A stretch of DNA of 5,735 nucleotides from Planctomycetota bacterium. Lineage in GTDB: Bacteria; Planctomycetota; Phycisphaerae; UBA1845. Below are positions 4,728-5,735 of this stretch, piece after piece. A program made the position numbers and the translations under genes. The notes under the pieces were generated by a model. It saw nothing but the letters and a program-made list of their open reading frames with translations. It was not told where the DNA came from and searched no databases. Every line of letters begins with the position of its first letter. Within the stretch, counting starts at the first letter, position 1. The stretch spans positions 1-5,735 of the forward strand of contig JADFRH010000085.1 in the NCBI GenBank assembly GCA_022561415.1. Direction: 5' to 3'.

Positions 4728-5234
4728 ATGGCACAAGGTGGACCTAACCGAGGGGACAGAGACGACAAGGGGTTCGATGAGGTCGTCGTGCGGATTAACC
4801 GGTGTTCGGCCGTGGTCAAGGGCGGTCGGCGGTTTAGCTTTGGTGCGCTGGTCGTGGTTGGCGATCGAAACGGTAAGGTGGGCGTCGGCTACGGAAAGTC
4901 ACCGGAGGTTCCCTCGGCCGTGGAAAAAGGACGCAAGGCGGCCACGCGAGAGATGAAGTCGGTCAAGATTGTTGGCGGCACGTTGCCCCATCGAGTCGTC
5001 GGTCGCTTCGGCGCCAGCCATGTCGTCATGGTGCCTGCCAGACCGGGTACCGGCGTGATTGCGGGCGGTAGTGTCCGGGCGGTGCTTGAGCTCGCGGGCG
5101 TACGCGACGTACTGACCAAGAGCTACGGATCGAACAATCCGCACAATCTCGTGCATGCAACGCTTCGCGGGTTGCTGGGCATGATTCAGCGCGAGGATGT
5201 CGAGCGGTTGCGCGGCGTCAAGATCGCAGGATAG
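4728..5234 (+). CDS. rpsE: Small ribosomal subunit protein uS5 (S5)
   Basis: From ATG 4728 the protein has 168 residues (E. coli 167). uS5 spans the 30S body and head at the mRNA entry site and influences decoding accuracy. The N-terminal double-stranded-RNA-binding-like domain reads EVVVRINRCSAVVKGGRRFSFGALVVVGDRNGKVGVGYGKSPEVPSAVEKG. The loop bearing VKGG is where spectinomycin resistance changes occur in E. coli; no deletion is seen. The C-terminal domain holds PARPGTGVIAGGSVRAVLELAGVRDVLTKSYGSNNPHNLVHATLRGL. The start is uncertain: ATG 4692 would add 12 residues (MPPSRKRGNETS) but lacks a good ribosome binding site. AGAGAGGG (4708-4715) precedes 4728 by 12 nt. rplO follows after 9 nt with no rpmD between. 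Confidence 0.96.
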   Translation: MAQGGPNRGDRDDKGFDEVVVRINRCSAVVKGGRRFSFGALVVVGDRNGKVGVGYGKSPEVPSAVEKGRKAATREMKSVKIVGGTLPHRVVGRFGASHVVMVPARPGTGVIAGGSVRAVLELAGVRDVLTKSYGSNNPHNLVHATLRGLLGMIQREDVERLRGVKIAG

Positions 5235-5243
5235 GTTTTCGTC

Positions 5244-5693
5244 ATGAATATCACAGACATCACCAGGCTCGCGGGACGGGAGAAGCGCCGAAAACGTGTC
5301 GGGCGCGGGCGTGGTTCCGGCAACGGTAAGACCTGCGGGCGAGGTCACAAGGGTGCCGGGCAGCGGTCCGGCTGGACCTCGCGCGGTCAGTTCGAGGGCG
5401 GGCAGATGCCGACGTTTCGGAGGTTACCCAAACGGGGGTTCAGCAACGTCCAGTTCGCCACGCGGTATGGCATTGTCAACGTGGGAATGCTGGAGGAGCG
5501 ATTCGAGGCCGGTGCCCACGTGACCGCCCAATCGCTCATGGAGGTCGGGCTTCTTCGGTCACTGCGATTTCCGGTCAAGGTTCTCGGTGACGGGGAACTG
5601 ACCAAGAAGCTCGTTGTCGATGCGGTGAAGTTCAGCCAGTCGGCGGCCCAAAAGATCGAGGCGGCCGGCGGAGAGGCGAGAGTCATTAAGTAA
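5244..5693 (+). CDS. rplO: Large ribosomal subunit protein uL15 (L15)
   Basis: The protein has 149 residues (E. coli 144). uL15 binds 23S rRNA late in 50S assembly, and its extended N-terminal half threads into rRNA. That half is Gly/Arg/Lys-rich: RKRVGRGRGSGNGKTCGRGHKGAGQRSG, then QFEGGQMPTFRRLPKRGFSN, all hallmark L15 blocks. The globular C-terminal half ends in KVLGDGELTKKLVVDAVKFSQSAAQKIEAAGGEARVIK, matching the family signature (KVLGxGxLxxxLxVxAxxFSxxAxxxIxxxGG). AGGATAGG around 5228-5235 overlaps the rpsE stop and lies 8 nt before the ATG, suggesting coupled translation. The next gene is not visible; secY is the usual follower. Confidence 0.98.
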   Translation: MNITDITRLAGREKRRKRVGRGRGSGNGKTCGRGHKGAGQRSGWTSRGQFEGGQMPTFRRLPKRGFSNVQFATRYGIVNVGMLEERFEAGAHVTAQSLMEVGLLRSLRFPVKVLGDGELTKKLVVDAVKFSQSAAQKIEAAGGEARVIK

Positions 5694-5735
5694 TCCAGTC
5701 GGTCCGCCCGGTGCGAGACTCCGGTCGGGTCGAAC
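5694..5735 (+). other. Short noncoding tail after rplO
   Basis: These 42 nt hold no recognisable gene start. A weak CCCG/CGGG pairing (5707-5710 with 5726-5729) can be drawn, with no T-run, so I see no terminator. A GTG at 5711 is open to the window edge but its residues resemble nothing I know. By gene order this should be the leader of secY. Confidence 0.5.

Noticed and set aside
5700..5735. Terminator after rplO
   Set aside because: Only a weak stem can be drawn and there is no T-run. Gene order suggests the operon continues.
1..5735. A new multi-gene system, mobile element, CRISPR array or RNA gene
   Set aside because: The whole window is accounted for by ribosomal protein genes in their classic order, with gaps of at most 62 nt. 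No repeats of array type and no tRNA-like fold were seen.

Overview
The window is a stretch of the bacterial S10-spc ribosomal protein gene cluster. All genes lie on the + strand and sit close together. In order they are: 3' part of rpsC (uS3), rplP (uL16), rpmC (uL29), rpsQ (uS17), rplN (uL14), rplX (uL24), rplE (uL5), rpsN (uS14), rpsH (uS8), rplF (uL6), rplR (uL18), rpsE (uS5) and rplO (uL15). Every gene was identified by reading its protein against remembered family sequences; no search was run. No tRNA, rRNA, mobile element, CRISPR array or internal rho-independent terminator was seen, so the region looks like one transcription unit that enters and leaves the window.

The DNA is GC-rich. 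Several proteins carry variants I associate with Planctomycetota: the uL16 beginning MPPGRMPKRVKF and ending CRFVGRR, a roughly 6-residue insertion in uL14 after GGS, long loops in uL6 (GFSGRRRGLGSQ and the ERDAARGDTEPAS region), and the uS5 segment VVKGGRRFSFGALVVVGD. A planctomycete, possibly of the Phycisphaerae side, is my best guess, with moderate confidence. rpmD (uL30), which lies between rpsE and rplO in Escherichia coli, is absent: only 9 nt separate those genes.

Layout: 1-489 is the rpsC tail. 552-1516 holds rplP-rpmC-rpsQ, the end of the S10 part. 1532-5693 is the spc part from rplN to rplO. 5694-5735 is a short noncoding tail where secY would be expected to follow. Gaps are 2 to 62 nt and most starts have clear Shine-Dalgarno sequences. 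Nearly every gap of 38 nt or more contains a small GC-rich inverted repeat just upstream of the next ribosome binding site. The strongest is a bulged 9-bp stem abutting the rplE ribosome binding site, where the S8 translational operator lies in E. coli.

The content is ordinary housekeeping and I see no new multi-gene system. Points worth a second look: the candidate operator before rplE; a short zinc-type uS14 that has lost three of its four cysteines; an exact A AAA AAG slippery heptamer near the end of rpsH whose -1 frame ends as TGATG on the rplF start codon; a fall in GC3 that begins at the same place; and the series of intergenic hairpins.
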